DNA from: JAEKLB01 sp050249235
Lineage (GTDB): Bacteria > Actinomycetota > Acidimicrobiia > Acidimicrobiales > CADCSY01
DNA length: 19,495 nt
NCBI GenBank assembly: GCA_050249235.1
Contig: JBFWQW010000054.1
Location: forward strand, 1 to 19,495
Direction of reading: 5' to 3'
Below the pieces are notes generated by a model. The model was given only the letters and a program-made list of their open reading frames with translations. It did not search any database and was not told the origin of the DNA. A program made the position numbers and the translations under genes. Each line of letters opens with the position of its first letter. The first letter of the stretch is position 1. Shown piece by piece: positions 1 to 9,930 of the stretch.

Positions 1-24
1 CGCCGCGCCGTCGCGGCCGGCGAA

Positions 25-47
25 GCCGCCTGCGGTGCGGAGGCGGC
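25..47 (-). terminator. Possible hairpin terminator after the glucan operon
   Basis: A perfect 7-bp inverted repeat (GCCGCCT at 25-31, AGGCGGC at 41-47) with a 9-base loop starts 29 bases past the stop codon of the GH57/DUF3536 gene, reading leftward. There is no strong T-run after it on the minus strand, so it would be a weak, GC-type terminator at best. In such GC-rich DNA a stem of this size can arise by chance. The rest of 1-75 holds nothing I recognise. Confidence 0.3.
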
Positions 48-75
48 CTTCGTGATGGGCTACCCGACCCCGGCG

Positions 76-2535
76 TCAGGGGGCGGGGATGCCGAGGGGG
101 CCGGGTGACAGGCCGATGGCCAGGCCCAGCTCCCGGAGCCGGGGGTCATCGCGCCCCACGCCCGATACGCCGGCGGTGAGGGCGTCGTACACCAGCTCCT
201 GGGCCCGTTCCAGCTCGAGGCCCACCCCCAGGGCGTCGGCCAGGCCCAGCAGCGCGGTGGCCGCCTCGAAGGCCTCCGGCTCGCCGGCGGCGGCCCGTCC
301 GGCAGCGGCCGTGAAGGCCTGCTCGAGCGCCTGGCCGGCCCGGGGCAGGTCGATGCGCAGGCCGTGGCGGTCGGCCTCGGCCACCAGCGCCAGCGCGGCC
401 TCGTAGGCGGTGCGGTCCCACGACCCGCCCTGGGCCAGGACCTCGGCCTCGAGGCGACGGCCCAGGGCCCGCTCGGCGGCCAGGCGGAGCGTGGGCGACA
501 GCCGGTAGCCGGCGGTGGTGAGCGCGGCCAGGTCGGGCTCGGCCGTCTCGTAGAGCTGCTGGTAAGCGGCGTCGAAGCGGGTCTCCAGGGCGTCGGCGGC
601 GTCGGCCACGATCTGGTCGGCGGCGTCGGGCAGGGCCTGCTCGAGGCCGAACTCGACCGGCCCGAAGCGCTCGGACACCAGCCGCAGGACGGTGGTCAGC
701 CTGGCGCCCCGGTCGACGGCGGCCACCACCGCCTCCACGTCGGCGGCGTCGGAGCTGTCACCTCCACCCCCGCCGGCGCCCTCCGCTCCGTTCTTCGTCG
801 ACTCGGGCGGGACAACCCCCATCGCGTCGACGGAGAACGGGCGGGCCGGTCGCACCGCGCCGACCACCTCGAGGGCGCCGAGCTGGACGGCGGCGTAGGC
901 GTGGCGGCTGCGCCGGTGGGTGCGGGCGTGGACCAGCTCGAGCGTCCCGGCGCACAGCGTGAGGTTGCCCCGCCGGGTGCGGCGGTGGTCGACGGCCCGC
1001 ACCTCCCAGCAGGCGATCCGGCCGGCCGGCGCGACGTCGCGCAGAAGGTCGACCAGGGCCAGGTGGGCCACCACCCGGTCGGCGTCCACCCGGGCCGGCT
1101 CGACGTGGCGCCGCCACACGGCCCGGCCGTCGCCCTCGCCGGGGTGGTTGCTCCTCGCCTCGGCCAGCACGTCGAGGAAGGGCCCGGTGCACGGGTCCTC
1201 GCCCAGCTCGGCCAGCAGGTCCATGGCCCGGGCCGCGTAGCGCAGGCACTGGACCGTCTCCAGGCCGGCCAGGTCCCAGAAGAACCACGCGCACGACGTG
1301 TACATGAGCTGGGCGTGGCGCTGCTGCTCGAGGAGGGTCAGCGCCTCGACGAGGTCGCCCGTGACGTGGTCGACGGCGAACGCCTCGAGCGGCCTCGTGC
1401 CGAGGAGCAGGCCCAGGTAGTCGTCGCGGGCCGCCCACGGGTCCGCCAGCACGGCCCGGCCCCGCCGCTCGAAGACCTCCTCGCCGCGGTCACGGAGCAG
1501 GTCGAGGGCCCGGCGCAGCGGCTGCCGCCAGCGCTGCTGGGCGGCGGGCGTTCCCCCCGTCGAGCACCCGCAGTCGTCCCGCCAGCGCTCGACGCCGTGC
1601 TCGCACGACCAGCTGCTCGTCGTGACCCGCACCTCCCACGCCGGGGGCGAGACGTCGAGGTGGTCGGCGACGCTGCTCGTGCGCACGCCGGCCCGGGGAG
1701 CCGCGACCGGCAGCGCGTAGGCGAGGGTCCGCTCGGCGAAGTGGTGGTGGTGGCCGAACGTCTCGCCGTCGGTGGCCACGCAGGTGAGCCCGCCCCGCTC
1801 GGCGATCCGCCCCACGAGGCCCTCGGCGGTCACCGAGCCGAGGCCGAAGGCGAGGTCATGCGAGAGGGCCCCGTCGTAGAAGACGAGGTCGACCCCCCGC
1901 CGCGGGTCGTCGGGATCGACCCACCGGTAGGTGCGGGTGGTGTCGAGCGGACCGTCCTCCACGTCGGTCCAGGGGTCGTCGCCGCCGAGGGGCCGCACCG
2001 CCACCGCCTGGTGGGGGGCGAGGACCGTGAAGCGCACGCCCTCCTCGGCCAGGACCCGCAGCACGGCATCGTCCACCGCCGTCTCCGGGAGCCACATCCC
2101 GGTGGCCGGCCGGCCGAAGCGGTGGGCGAAGTCGGCCAGGCCCCACCGCACCTGGGTCCGCACGTCGCGCTCGGTCGCCAGCGGGAGGATGACGTGGTTG
2201 TAGGCCTGTGCCATCGCGCCGCCTCCGAGGCGGTCGCCCTCCACCATCCGGGCCAGCACGTCGGGCTGGTGCTCGGCCAGCCAGGCCGCCAGCGTCGGCC
2301 CGACGTCGAAGCTCAGGTGGGCGTAGTTGTCGACGATGGCGACGACCCGGCCCCGGTCGTCGACGATCCGGGCCCAGCCGTTGGGCCGGTAGGACTCGGC
2401 CGCGATCCGCTCGTTCCAGTCGTGGAAGGGCGCCGCCGACGGCTCGGCGGTGACGGTCTCGGTCCAGGGGTTCTCCCGGGGCGGTTGGTAGAAGTGCCCG
2501 TGCACCACGAAGGTCGACTCGCCCACCCCGCCCAT
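76..2535 (-). CDS. GH57-type glycoside hydrolase with DUF3536 domain
   Basis: The 819-residue product resembles the GH57/DUF3536 proteins often found beside glycogen genes; the exact reaction is not known, but action on an alpha-glucan in the cytoplasm is likely. The family opening HGHFYQPPRENPW is at residues 12-24, the GMWLPE motif carrying a candidate nucleophile (E151) at 146-151, and ATDGETFGHHHH, holding a candidate acid (D256), at 254-265. The Cys-rich stretch CEHGVERWRDDCGC (311-324) follows. No signal peptide is visible. It is the last gene of the glg operon, 27 bases after glgB. The start is ATG at 2535; its GGGGAGGG Shine-Dalgarno-like run is about 18 bases away, so a GTG three codons in is an alternative. 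Residues 566-583 are encoded by a palindromic repeat found again at 16268-16337, followed by a Gly-rich linker, so this copy carries an insertion. Confidence 0.85.
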   Translation of the reverse strand: MGGVGESTFVVHGHFYQPPRENPWTETVTAEPSAAPFHDWNERIAAESYRPNGWARIVDDRGRVVAIVDNYAHLSFDVGPTLAAWLAEHQPDVLARMVEGDRLGGGAMAQAYNHVILPLATERDVRTQVRWGLADFAHRFGRPATGMWLPETAVDDAVLRVLAEEGVRFTVLAPHQAVAVRPLGGDDPWTDVEDGPLDTTRTYRWVDPDDPRRGVDLVFYDGALSHDLAFGLGSVTAEGLVGRIAERGGLTCVATDGETFGHHHHFAERTLAYALPVAAPRAGVRTSSVADHLDVSPPAWEVRVTTSSWSCEHGVERWRDDCGCSTGGTPAAQQRWRQPLRRALDLLRDRGEEVFERRGRAVLADPWAARDDYLGLLLGTRPLEAFAVDHVTGDLVEALTLLEQQRHAQLMYTSCAWFFWDLAGLETVQCLRYAARAMDLLAELGEDPCTGPFLDVLAEARSNHPGEGDGRAVWRRHVEPARVDADRVVAHLALVDLLRDVAPAGRIACWEVRAVDHRRTRRGNLTLCAGTLELVHARTHRRSRHAYAAVQLGALEVVGAVRPARPFSVDAMGVVPPESTKNGAEGAGGGGGDSSDAADVEAVVAAVDRGARLTTVLRLVSERFGPVEFGLEQALPDAADQIVADAADALETRFDAAYQQLYETAEPDLAALTTAGYRLSPTLRLAAERALGRRLEAEVLAQGGSWDRTAYEAALALVAEADRHGLRIDLPRAGQALEQAFTAAAGRAAAGEPEAFEAATALLGLADALGVGLELERAQELVYDALTAGVSGVGRDDPRLRELGLAIGLSPGPLGIPAP
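788..840 (-). repeat. Palindromic repeat element, copy A (inside the GH57 gene)
   Basis: This 53-base element has 15-base inverted ends: CCGTTCTTCGTCGAC at 788-802 and GTCGACGGAGAACGG at 826-840 pair at 14 of 15 positions. A 23-base centre (803-825) carries a GGGAC-AACCCC core. Read on the minus strand it is in frame and encodes PFSVDAMGVVPPESTKNG, residues 566-583 of the GH57/DUF3536 protein. The minus-strand sequence matches the plus-strand copy at 16268 at 41 of the first 45 positions, although that copy lies between genes and serves no coding role. A shared sequence in two unrelated settings indicates an interspersed repeat rather than protein homology. Confidence 0.75.
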
Positions 2536-2562
2536 GCTGCCCGACCGGGCACCCTCCCCGGT

Positions 2563-4749
2563 TCAGGCCCGGGGGGCGAGCCAGACGACGCCGAGCGGCG
2601 GCAGGGTCAGCACGCCGGAGTGCTCGAAGCCGTGCCAGGGGCGGTCCTCGGCCTCGATGACCGGGCCGACGTCGGTGCCGCTGCCGGCGAAGTCGGCGGC
2701 ATCGGTGTTGAGCAGCACCTCCCACGGCCCGCCCGACGGGAGGCCCACCCGGTAGCCGTGTCGGGGGACCGGGGTGAAGTTGGCGACGCAGGCCACCGGC
2801 CGGGCGCCCCTGCCCTCGGTCCCCGCGGCCCTGCCCTCGGGCCCTGCGGCCATGCGCAAGAACGACAGGCACGACTGGTCGGCGTCGTCGGCGTCGATCC
2901 ACCGGAACCCCTCGGGCGTGAAGTCGCCCGTCCAGAGGGCGGGCTCGGCCTCCTGGAGCCGGTTGAGGGCGGCGACGAGGTCGCGCACGCCCCGGTGCCA
3001 CTCGGCGTCGAGCAGGTGCCAGCCGACCGACCGCGACTCCGACCACTCGCGGTCCTCGGCCACCTCGGCGCCCATGAACAGGAGCTGGCGGCCGGGGTGG
3101 GCCCACATCCAGGCGTAGAGCGCCCGCAGGTTGGCCAGCTGCTGCCAGCGGTCGCCCGGCATCTTCTGGAGCAGCGATCCCTTGCCGTGCACCACCTCGT
3201 CGTGCGACAGGGGCAGCACGAACTGCTCGCTGAAGGCGTAGAGCAGCCCGAAGGTGAGCTCGCTCTGGTGGAAGCGGCGGTGCACCGGGTCGAGGGCGAG
3301 GTATCCGAGGGTGTCGTGCATCCAGCCCATGTTCCACTTGTGGGTGAAGCCGAGGCCGCCGGCGTCCACCGGCTTGGTGACGCCGGGCCAGGCCGTCGAC
3401 TCCTCGGCCACCGTCACGACGCCCGCCTGCTCGGCGTGGACCACGGTGTTGAGCTCCTGCAGGAACGACACGGCGTCGAGGTTCTCCCGCCCGCCGAACT
3501 GGTTGGGCACCCACTCCCCCGGCGACCGGGAGTAGTCGAGGTAGAGCATCGAGGCCACGGCGTCGACCCGGAGCCCGTCGACGTGGAGCTCGTCGAGCCA
3601 GTACAGCGCCGAGGCCAGGAGGAAGTTACGGACCTCAGGGCGCCCGAGGTTGAACACGAGGGTGCCCCAGTCCGGGTGCTCGCCCTGCCTCGGGTCGTCG
3701 TGCTCGTAGAGGGCGGTGCCGTCGAAGCGGCGCAGGGCCCAGTCGTCCTTGGGGAAGTGGGCCGGCACCCAGTCGACGACGACCGCGATCCCGCGGCGGT
3801 GGAAGGCGTCGACGAGGAACCGGAAGTCGTCGGGCGTGCCGTACCGGGACGTGGGCGCGAAGTAGGAGGTGACCTGGTAGCCCCACGACGGCGTGTACGG
3901 GTGCTCGGCCACCGGGAGCAGCTCGACGTGGGTGAAGCCGAGCTCGGCCACGTGGTCGACCAGCGGGCCGGCCAGCTCCCGGTAGCTGAGGGGGCGGTCG
4001 CCCTCCTCGGGCACCGTGCGCCACGAGCCGAGGTGCACCTCGTAGGTCGACATGCGCCCGGCCAGGGGGTCGCGCCGGCGACGGGCCTCGAGCCAGGCGT
4101 CGTCGGCCCACACGTGGGCCGACGACGTGACCACCGACGCCGTGCCCGGCGCGGCTTCGGCGGCGCGCGCCATCGGGTCGGCCTTCACGCGGAGCTGGCC
4201 GGCCGCGGTGAGCAGCTCGAACTTGTACCGGGCCCCGTCGCCCACGCCCGGGACGAACAGCTCCCACACCCCGCTCACGCCGAGGGAGCGCATCGGGTGG
4301 ACCCGCCCGTCCCAGCCGTTGAAGTCGCCCACCACCCGCACCGAGCGGGCGTTGGGCGCCCACACCGCGAACGACGTGCCGTCCACGCCCTCGTGCGCCC
4401 GCACCCGGGCCCCGAGCACCTCCCACAGGCGCCGGTGGCGGCCCTCACCCACGAGGTGCAGGTCGAGCGGGCCGAGCGTCGGCAGGAAGCGGTAGGGGTC
4501 GTCGAGCTCGGCCGACTGCCCGCCCGGCCACGTGACCCGCAGCCGGTAGCCGGCCTCGGCCGGGGGCAGCGGGGCGGTGAAGAGGCCGGCCCCCTCGACC
4601 CGGGCCATCGGCGTCGACGCGCCGCCGGCGACGAGCTCGACCGAGGAGGCATCCGGGCGCAGGACGGTGACCGTGCCCCCGTGCCGGCCGAGCACGGTGT
4701 GCGGGTCGGCCAGCTCGCCGGCCAGGAGCTGCGCCGTCGGGCCGTTCAC
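2563..4749 (-). CDS. glgB: 1,4-alpha-glucan branching enzyme GlgB (GH13_9)
   Basis: GlgB cuts alpha-1,4-glucan chains and rejoins them as alpha-1,6 branches. The 728-residue product has the usual family length. An N-terminal beta domain and a CBM48-like domain (FAVWAPNARSVRVVGDFNGWD, about 127-147; quoted as FAVWAPNA and VVGDFNGWD) precede the GH13 barrel. Catalytic motifs are visible: DWVPAHFP (326-333), GLRVDAVASM with nucleophile D396, VAEEST with acid/base E449, and LSHDEVVHGK with D517. The GTG start at 4749 overlaps the maltokinase stop by four bases (GTGA), showing translational coupling; the frame stays open far upstream, but that is shadow. Residues 634-647 are a 7-residue tandem repeat (AAGPEGR, AAGTEGR) from a 21-bp duplication, on a surface loop of the C-terminal domain by inference. 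It branches the polymer made by GlgE upstream in the same operon. Confidence 0.96.
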   Translation of the reverse strand: MNGPTAQLLAGELADPHTVLGRHGGTVTVLRPDASSVELVAGGASTPMARVEGAGLFTAPLPPAEAGYRLRVTWPGGQSAELDDPYRFLPTLGPLDLHLVGEGRHRRLWEVLGARVRAHEGVDGTSFAVWAPNARSVRVVGDFNGWDGRVHPMRSLGVSGVWELFVPGVGDGARYKFELLTAAGQLRVKADPMARAAEAAPGTASVVTSSAHVWADDAWLEARRRRDPLAGRMSTYEVHLGSWRTVPEEGDRPLSYRELAGPLVDHVAELGFTHVELLPVAEHPYTPSWGYQVTSYFAPTSRYGTPDDFRFLVDAFHRRGIAVVVDWVPAHFPKDDWALRRFDGTALYEHDDPRQGEHPDWGTLVFNLGRPEVRNFLLASALYWLDELHVDGLRVDAVASMLYLDYSRSPGEWVPNQFGGRENLDAVSFLQELNTVVHAEQAGVVTVAEESTAWPGVTKPVDAGGLGFTHKWNMGWMHDTLGYLALDPVHRRFHQSELTFGLLYAFSEQFVLPLSHDEVVHGKGSLLQKMPGDRWQQLANLRALYAWMWAHPGRQLLFMGAEVAEDREWSESRSVGWHLLDAEWHRGVRDLVAALNRLQEAEPALWTGDFTPEGFRWIDADDADQSCLSFLRMAAGPEGRAAGTEGRGARPVACVANFTPVPRHGYRVGLPSGGPWEVLLNTDAADFAGSGTDVGPVIEAEDRPWHGFEHSGVLTLPPLGVVWLAPRA
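2809..2850. repeat. 21-bp tandem duplication within glgB
   Basis: Two adjacent 21-base units (2809-2829 and 2830-2850) differ at 2 positions, 19 of 21 identical. On the coding strand they give AAGPEGR and AAGTEGR (residues 634-647 of GlgB), an in-frame duplication likely placed in a loop. The degree of identity at the DNA level suggests a fairly recent slippage event. Confidence 0.7.
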
Positions 4750-6155
4750 CGGGCCGTCCCGGCGCCGAGCAGGCGCCGCACCGCCGCCAGCGGGATGTCG
4801 ACCCAGCCGGGGCGGTGGGCCAGCTCGTAGGCGACCTCGTACACCGCCTTGTCCAGCAGGAAGGCGTCCATCACGGCCCGGCGGTCGCCCGCGTTCGGCG
4901 GCAGCAGCGCCTCGACGCCCTCCGTGCTCTGGTACCCGGACAGGAAGGCGTCGGCGTTGCGCTCCTCCCATGCGGCCCCGGCGACCCGGGCCAGCGGGTC
5001 GTCGACGTAGCCGTAGTCGCGCAGGGCGACCTCGGCCGCGTAGTGGAACGACCGCAGCATCCCGGCCACGTCGCGCAGCGGCGACGACGGCCTGGTCCGC
5101 TCCTCGAGCGGCCGGGCCGGCTCGCCCTCGAAGTCGAGGACGTACCAGCCGGCGTCGGTCCGCAGGACCTGGCCCAGGTGGAAGTCGCCATGCACCCGCA
5201 CGGACGGGCCCGCGCCCGAGCCCACGGCCCGGAACGCCTCGATGCGCTCCCGCACGGCGTCGCCGTCGAGGCCGGCCGCGGCCAGGTCGTCCCGGCCGGG
5301 CAGCCGCTCGAGCCGGGCCAGCATCTCGTCCGCCCAGCGCCCGGTGTCGGCGACGTCCTCGCCGAAGGCGGCCACCAGCGCGAGGTGCAGCTCCGAGGTC
5401 ACCGCCCCGAGGCGGCGGGCGTCGGGCCCGAAGTCGCCCCCCGCCTCCTCGGGCGGCCCCCCCGCCTCGAACAGGTCGTGGAGGGACGTGAGCGCCAGGT
5501 GGAACCCGTCGACACCGCCGACCAGGAACTCGTGCACGACGGCGAGGTCGGTGCCGCCCTGGCGCCACCGGCCGAGCTGGGCCGGCACCGAGCGGAAGCC
5601 GACCCGGGTCAGCGCCCGGCCCACCTCGACGTCGGGGTTGGGCCCGTCGCTCAGCCGCCGGAACAGCTTCAGGATGAGCCGCTCGTCGTAGACCACGCAG
5701 GTGTTCGACTGGTCAGCCGCCAGGTGCCGGGCCCGCACGACGTCGCCGGCCCCGCCGGCCCCGCCGGCGACCTCGAGGAGGGCGAGGGCCAGCTCGGGAT
5801 CGACGGTGGCGTCGTAGGCCAGGGCCGGCCCGTGCGGCGTCTCGAGCTCGCCGATGAGGCTCTCGGGCTTGCCCTCGAGCACCCCGGCCGCGTCCGACGG
5901 CGGGCGGAGCCCCACCACCACCTGCCAGCGCGACCCGTCGACCTCCGCCACCGCCCGCACCAGCGCCGGCCAGGGGTCCGAGGCGGCGGGGCTCGCGCCC
6001 GGCCCGTCAGGCCGGCCCAGGACGTCGAGCTCGACCACGGCCACCTCGACGTCGGCCGGGCCACCGTCACCGTCCGGTGCGGTCCCGGCCGCGAACCAGC
6101 GCTGGCGGGGGAGGTGCCGGGCCAGCAGGCGGGCCAGGTCGGCGGCGTCGATCAC
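4746..6155 (-). CDS. mak: Maltokinase (Mak/Pep2 family)
   Basis: Maltokinase phosphorylates maltose with ATP to maltose-1-phosphate, the donor for GlgE. The 469-residue product opens with RHLPRQRWFA (13-22), the signature of the family's N-terminal cap. The aminoglycoside-phosphotransferase-like core shows the ATP lysine in ILKLFRRL (K163), the catalytic loop HGDFHLGQ (322-329; base D324, metal ligand Q329) and DFEGEP (341-346; metal ligand D341). In many bacteria this domain is fused to TreS; here it is a separate gene, 25 bases after treS and overlapping glgB by four bases. The start is GTG at 6155; a GAAGG run lies 14-18 bases ahead, so the binding site is weak. Order glgE-treS-mak-glgB makes the assignment firm. 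Confidence 0.93.
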   Translation of the reverse strand: MIDAADLARLLARHLPRQRWFAAGTAPDGDGGPADVEVAVVELDVLGRPDGPGASPAASDPWPALVRAVAEVDGSRWQVVVGLRPPSDAAGVLEGKPESLIGELETPHGPALAYDATVDPELALALLEVAGGAGGAGDVVRARHLAADQSNTCVVYDERLILKLFRRLSDGPNPDVEVGRALTRVGFRSVPAQLGRWRQGGTDLAVVHEFLVGGVDGFHLALTSLHDLFEAGGPPEEAGGDFGPDARRLGAVTSELHLALVAAFGEDVADTGRWADEMLARLERLPGRDDLAAAGLDGDAVRERIEAFRAVGSGAGPSVRVHGDFHLGQVLRTDAGWYVLDFEGEPARPLEERTRPSSPLRDVAGMLRSFHYAAEVALRDYGYVDDPLARVAGAAWEERNADAFLSGYQSTEGVEALLPPNAGDRRAVMDAFLLDKAVYEVAYELAHRPGWVDIPLAAVRRLLGAGTAR

Positions 6156-6180
6156 CTGGCCGTCGCGCCTTCGCCGCCGG

Positions 6181-7910
<1,730 letters not shown>

Positions 7911-7914
<4 letters not shown>

Positions 7915-9839
7915 GTCCGCACCACCAGGACGTGGGCGGGGGCGACCTCGGGATCGAGCCGCACGTAGGGGTTGGCGCCGGTCCACGTGAAGCTCGCCCC
8001 GGTCAGCTCGTCCCGCAGGTCGAAGGTGGCGCCCGGGGCCAGGCCGAGCGCGGGGAGGTCGAGCGTGAGCGTGTCCTCCTGCACCCCGTCGGGGTCGAGG
8101 TTCACGACGCAAAGCACCACGTCGGACCCGTCGTCGCTCGTCCGCGAGTAGGTGACGATGCGCTCGTTGCCCCCCTCGTGGAAGGTGAGCCCGCGGAGCC
8201 GCTGGAGGGCGGGGTGGGCCCGGCGGATCCGGTTGAGCGCGGTGAGGAACGGGGCCAGCGGCACCTCGTCGCCCCACGCCCTCGGCTTCAGCTCGTACTT
8301 CTCCGACCCCCGATACTCCTCGTTGGCCGGCGAGGCCGGCTGGTTCTCGCCGTGCTCGAAGCCGCGGTACACGCCCCACGACGGCACGAGGGTGGCGGCC
8401 AGCAGGGCCCGGAGCCGGAAGGCGGCCAGGGAGCCGTCGCGGAGAGGGGTGGCGAGGATGTCCGGCGTGTTCGGCCAGAAGTTGGGGCGCATGTAGTCGG
8501 CCGTCGGCCCGGACGTCACCTCGAGGGCGTACTCCCGCAGCTCCCAGCGGGCCGTCCGCCAGGTGAAGTACGTGTAGCTCTGGGAGAAGCCCACCTCGGC
8601 CAGTTTGGCCATCACCTTCGGCCGGGTGAACGCCTCGGCGAGGAAGAGGACCTCGGGATCGGTGCGCTGCACCGTCTCGATGAGCCAGGCCCAGAAGGCC
8701 ATCGGCTTGGTGTGGGGGTTGTCGACCCGGAAGAGGCGCACGCCCTGGTCGATCCAGTAGTCGAGGATCGAGCGGCAGGCCTGCCAGAGGGCGAGGCGGT
8801 CGCCGTCGTCGGCCGGCCAGAAGTTGATCGGGTAGATGTCCTCGTAGCGCTTGGGCGGATTCTCGGCGTACTTGATCGTCCCGTCGGGCCGATGATGGAA
8901 CCACTCGGGGTGCTGGGCGACCCAGGGGTGGTCGGGCGAGCATTGGAGGGCATAGTCGAGGGCGATCTCCATGCCCTGCGAGCGGGCCCCGTCGACGAGG
9001 GCGCGGAAGTCCTCGAGCGTGCCGAGGTCGGGGTGGATGGCGGTGTGGCCCCCCTCGGGACCGCCGATGGCCCACGGGCTGCCCGGGTCGGACGGCCCGG
9101 CGGCCAGCGTGTTGTCCCGGCCCTTGCGGGCCGTGCGGCCGATGGGGTGGACGGGCGGGAGGTACACGACGTCGAAGCCCATGGCGGCGATGTCGGCCAG
9201 CCGCCTGGTGACCCCGACCAGGCCTCCCTCCGACCGCGGGAACAGCTCGTACCAGGCCGAGAACACCGCGGCCTCGCGGTCGACCCGGATCGAGCCGGTG
9301 AACCCGACGGTGATGTCGTCGGGCAGGGCCACCCCGTCGAGGGCGGCAGCGACGGCGTCGTCGAGGGCGGCGTTCAGGCGGACGTCGAGCGAGCACGACC
9401 GCCGGGCCAGCCCGTCGGCGGCCTCGTCGACGAGCGACCGGCGCTCGGCCGGCGCGTGCACGGCCAGCCGCTGGAGGAGCAGCACGCCCTCGTCGAGCTC
9501 GGTGGCGACGTCGGCGCCGGCCCCCACCTTCGCCTCGACCTCGTGGCGCCAGGTGGCGTAGCGGTCGACCCATGCCTCGACGACGAGGTCGTGCCGACCC
9601 ACGCCTTCGAGGCGCACGTCGTCGGCTTCCCAGCGGTCGTTGCCGAGGTCGCGCATCGACCAGCTGGTCCAGCCGCTGCCGCCGGGCTCACGGGTCCGGA
9701 CCCGTGCCGCCAGGAGGAGGTGTCCGTCCACGAACACGTCGGCCGACACCGCGAACCGCTCGCCCTCGGCCACCTTCGGGGGGAAGCGACCGCTCGGCGT
9801 GCGGGGACGGACGTCGTCGACCACGATGCGACCCAGCAC
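7911..9839 (-). CDS. glgE: Alpha-1,4-glucan:maltose-1-phosphate maltosyltransferase GlgE
   Basis: GlgE (GH13_3) extends alpha-1,4-glucan with maltosyl units from maltose-1-phosphate. The product is 642 residues from the chosen start. The N-terminal beta domain shows GRIVVDDVRP and SGRFPPKVAEGE (3-27); the barrel has HPIGRTARKGRDNTL (231-245), WAIGGPEGGHTAIHPDLGT (256-274), the nucleophile in FRVDNPHTKP (D373) and the acid/base in FLAEAFTRP (E402). The start is GTG at 9839, because GGAAGGG (9847-9853) lies 7 bases ahead and the protein then begins like other GlgE proteins; an ATG at 9944 would add 35 unrelated residues. It is the first enzyme gene of the operon, 91 bases after the membrane-anchored protein gene, and it overlaps treS by four bases. 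Confidence 0.96.
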
Positions 9840-9846
9840 GACCCAA

Positions 9847-9853
9847 CCCTTCC
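9847..9853 (-). promoter_or_regulatory. Ribosome binding site of glgE
   Basis: GGAAGGG on the minus strand, 7 bases ahead of the GTG at 9839. It decides the start in favour of this GTG over the in-frame ATG at 9944. Confidence 0.7.
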
Positions 9854-9891
9854 AGAACCTGGGGGCTCCGGAAACGGATCCGGCGCCTTCC

Positions 9892-9907
9892 CGGTCGGTA
9901 TCGACCG
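9892..9907. promoter_or_regulatory. 16-bp palindrome between the membrane protein gene and glgE
   Basis: CGGTCG-GTAT-CGACCG is a perfect 6-bp inverted repeat with a 4-base centre, in the 91-base gap ahead of glgE. A second small inverted repeat (CCGGA/TCCGG with a 6-base spacer) lies nearer glgE. With no T-run it is a poor terminator; an operator or attenuating hairpin for the glucan operon is possible. No clear -10/-35 pair was found here. Confidence 0.3.
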
Positions 9908-9930
9908 TGACGGCCCCCGACTGCAGCCGA

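Noticed and set aside
1..108. Open plus-strand frame ending at 108, possibly the 3' end of an upstream gene
   Set aside because: Only 35 codons are visible, they overlap the GH57 3' end convergently, and the sequence shows no recognisable motif.
364..4830. Open frame of 1488 codons on the plus strand
   Set aside because: It lies antisense to glgB and the GH57 gene; composition is dominated by Gly, Ala, Arg, Val and His with no domain, a typical mirror frame in high-GC DNA.
4750..5568. N-terminal extension of GlgB
   Set aside because: It runs through the maltokinase gene in another phase, is Arg/Pro/Gly-rich without homology, and the GTGA overlap at 4746-4749 gives a normal-length GlgB.
7915..9573. 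N-terminal extension of TreS
   Set aside because: It is a shadow of glgE; the GTGA overlap at 7911-7914 places the start.
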